Source: Azorinus chamasolen (Eukaryota > Mollusca > Bivalvia > Cardiida > Solecurtidae). From it: DNA of 64,000 nucleotides. The DNA is taken from the NCBI GenBank assembly GCA_963576725.1, contig OY755247.1, forward strand, positions 14,634,526-14,698,525. Direction: 5' to 3'. Every line of letters starts with the position of its first letter. The first letter of the stretch is position 1. The notes below the pieces were generated by a model. The model did not search any database, was not told the origin of the DNA, and worked only from the letters and a program-made list of their open reading frames with translations. Below, piece after piece: positions 61,743 to 64,000 of this stretch. The position numbers and the translations under genes are program-made.

Positions 61743-64000
61743 TCCACGGGAAGTTCCCTCAGTCCTATCACAGGCGACTCGGGGTTTTAGAAGCCCAACC
61801 GGTGAAAGCAAAGGGTCCATGGTCACGCAACATTAGTTCCCAGAACCTGTCATAGGAGTGTTCGCAGTCTGAGGAAGCAAGGAACCATTTCAGCCACGGC
61901 GCATGGTAGAGGTCAATGGCAGTCCCTGGTGACAGCTCAAGGCCCCACGACCAAGCAGTAACAGTGGGACTAGGGTAGTCCCTGTTCTGGGGCTCCATGC
62001 ATGCCTTTATGTAACCCACAAGCCAAAACATGGAAATCTGCATGGAATCACAGAAATTTGCAGTCCTGGCACGTACTTCTTGGGCCTTGGGAGACTGCTG
62101 TGTGGAAGGAACAGGACATCGGTTCAAATGACCATGCGGCATGAGTACCAGAGCCCACCGCAGAACCACAGGCCCAATCGTGCAGCTGCCCTTCTAAGCG
62201 CAGGCTTAGGTGGATGGTGGTGACCGACTATACCCTATTGGTAGGTGCTATTCATGCATGCCCAGCCTGTCATGGAGGCATGGGCCAATGTGGCGCGGCC
62301 ATGTGATACAAGTTCCCAACCAGTTTGGAGCCACACAATGGCGACAGCAGAAAATCCCGACCACAGGTCCCTGTGGCGCAAACATGCAACAAGAGTTCCC
62401 ACAGGGGTCTGCCGGGACACATCAGCAACCGTGGAAAATCCTGAGCACAAGTGGTGCAGCCATGCGAAGACAGTTCCAATGGCAGAAGGCCAGGACGTGG
62501 CAACTAAGGTAGAAAAACCCTTTGGAAGTATGGGGCTTAGCAGTTCAGACGGCACACTGAGAGCCTGACATTGGAGCACGGTCCAGACATACAGCTGCAC
62601 CTCTGTCCACTGCAGCAGTGGGGCGCAAGTGTGTGTGGGGCCATGAAGCCTGTGCTTCACAAGGGGCTGCGAAGCTAGTGCTTCATGTGGGGATTTCCAC
62701 GGGTGCAGCTGCAAGACTGGTCCGTGCTTACCCAGCGCGCTCTGTACTGCTTAGTCCTGTACTTCCAAAGGTTTTTTCTACCTTCACTGTCACATCTCCC
62801 GGCCAACTGTTATTGCGCAGAAGCACCACAGGGGACTGCTCAGGATTTTCCTGTTGCCGTTGTATCTCGGCAGACCCCTGTGGGAACTCCTGTTGCATGT
62901 CAGCACCGCAGAGTCCTGTGTATGGGATTTTCCATTCACGGTCGTTTCCCGTCCACCTCATTGGCAACTCGCATAGCATGCCCGCGCCACAGTGGCCCAT
63001 GCTTCCAAGTTTCCAACTGGTTTGGTGTGACATGACAGTGATTGGAAAATCCCATGTACAGGCCACTGTGGCGCTGACTACAACAGGAGTTCCCACAGGG
63101 GTCTGCCGGGACACAACAGCAACTGGAAAATCCCGAGTACAGTGTCCTGTGGTGCTTCCCCGCAACGACAGTTGGTCGGGATGCGACAGTGAAGATAGAA
63201 AATACCAATGGAAGTACAGAACTAAGCAGAACAGACCGCACAGGGTGAGCACGGTCCAGTCTTGCAGCTGCACCGGTGGAAATCCTGGCGTGGAGCAGCA
63301 CTAGCTTCGCAGCCCCGCATGAAGCATGGGCTTCATGGCCCCACACGCTTGCGCCCCACTGCTGCAGTCAACAGAGGTGCAGCTGCACGTCTGGACAGTG
63401 CTCCAAAGTCAGACTCTCCGTGCGTGGTCTGGACTGCTAAGCCCCATACTTCCAAAGGTTTTTTCTACCTTCGTTGCCACGTCCTGGCCATAAGCCATTG
63501 GAACTGTCTTTGCATGGCCGCATCACTTGTGCTCGGGATTTTCCTCAGTTGCTGTTGTGTCCTTGCAGACGCCTGTGGGAACTATTGTCGCATGTTAGCA
63601 CCACGGGCACCTATGGTCGGGATTGTCCGCTGTCGCAGTCGTGTTGCCAACCCTGTTGGGAACTTGCATCACATGGCCGTGCCACAGAGGCCTGTACTTC
63701 CATGGCGGGCTGGGCATGCATAAATAGCACCTACCAATAGGCGGTCACCACCTTCCACCTAGACCTGTGCTTAGAAGGGCAGCTGCACGATTGGGCCTGT
63801 GGTCCCGTGTTGGGCTGTGGTACTCGCGCCGCATGGCCATTTGAGCCAAGGTCCTGTTCCTTCCACACAGCAGACTCCCAAGGCCCAAGACGTACGAGCC
63901 AGGACTGCCAATTTCTGTGGTTCCATGCAGATTTCCATGTTTTGGACTGGGTTACACATAGACTTGCAGGGAACCCGGAACAGGAACTGCCCCAGTCCCA
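61743..64000. repeat. Array unit 5, cut by the window end
   Basis: It resembles unit 3. The B+ block has a small deletion (tcgtgttgccaaccctgttg, where other units read gttgcgctaaccctg). The C+ block is incomplete at the window end. Confidence 0.85.

Larger units (their letters stand above)
50820..64000. repeat. Satellite-like array of alternating inverted ~1.24-kb monomers
   Basis: The array is GC-richer than the rest of the window and extends past its end. Landmarks repeat every 2471-2482 bp. Each 2.48-kb unit is itself an inverted pair: in + orientation it reads C- B- A+ | A- B+ C+. Dyad centres of one type (cccgtgtttccacggg) are at about 51835, 54308, 56790, 59271 and 61742. The other type (gggattttcc mirrored by ggaaaatccc) lies midway, at about 53072, 55554 and 60517. 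Units are roughly 97-99% alike, whereas the two arms of a unit are only about 80% alike. The array thus evolves as an inverted dimer. Within arms, ~85-bp sub-repeats each carry gggattttcc and tgtgggaactcctgttgcat. Overlapping frames on both strands show no known domain. Confidence 0.9.

Noticed and set aside
51042..63740. Many open frames of 80-230 codons on both strands of the 50.8-64 kb array
   Set aside because: They recur with the 2.48-kb period, overlap on opposite strands, show no domain, and break or fuse with small indels. They follow from GC-rich repeat composition.
50820..64000. Assembly fold-back artefact as the explanation for the inverted array
   Set aside because: Arms differ by roughly 20% while units are nearly identical, which a technical fold-back would not produce. 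Raw reads are still needed.

Overview
This is a eukaryotic, intron-sized, low-gene window. It most likely comes from a bivalve mollusc. The basis is the repeat content: dispersed elements built around ~145-170 bp tandem cores (with phrases such as aaggtcaaggtcaccatga, agctcaccagagcac and gagctgtcacaggacagc), (CGGT)n and (CTGT)n microsatellites at their 5' ends, tRNA-derived SINEs ending in aacccaactcactcac, and many short hairpin MITEs. I recognise these from bivalve genomes by memory only; no search was run. I find no intact host gene, no rRNA and no convincing functional tRNA. The only recognisable proteins are broken Tc1-type transposases.

Family names used here are local. TTAA-type hairpin MITEs (ends TTAACCC...GGGTTAA, piggyBac-like target) are A (stem gcaaacagagtagacc), B (stem gaaaccattgtgataaatag), C (ends ttaaccctttcgctgcca, gatcc stem), D and R. 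TA-type MITEs (TA + CAGTA... ends) are E (CAGTAAAACCCCTCTAATGC), L (...CTCTAAACCGG), M (...CTCTATAACGGCC), N (CAGTAGAACCTGTCTTAAG), I and J (TACAGGGTGTCCCAG). F and G are long palindromes of unknown class. K, O, Q and S are tandem-core elements. P and T are other inserted elements.

Layout. 1-7.9 kb: hairpin MITEs, a 1.8-kb 35-bp minisatellite, and a 1-kb mariner-like non-autonomous element (J). 8-17 kb: more MITEs, many nested, and a 1.86-kb inverted repeat (8613-10476). 17.5-22 kb: tandem-core element O, with a 145-bp array showing a 7-mer higher-order repeat and a 1.5-kb insertion T. 22-30 kb: MITEs, a SINE, two Tc1 transposase relics, and a three-level nest (Tc1 interrupted by P interrupted by Q). 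30.5-31.8 kb: 27/54-bp minisatellite. 33.9-36.6 kb: elements O2 and S. 36.8-40 kb: 191-bp repeat, J2 and MITEs. 40.2-49.6 kb: K element nest with a ~2.5-kb segment repeated in tandem 2.7 times. 50.1-50.8 kb: a SINE and a tRNA-like sequence.

50.8-64 kb, continuing past the window: a satellite-like array in which a ~1.24-kb monomer alternates in orientation, giving a 2.48-kb palindromic repeat unit. All open reading frames there, on both strands, are consequences of this repeat. The array and a 14-bp hairpin apex (GCTCCTATAGGAGC) shared by otherwise unrelated MITE families are the two observations I consider most worth following up.
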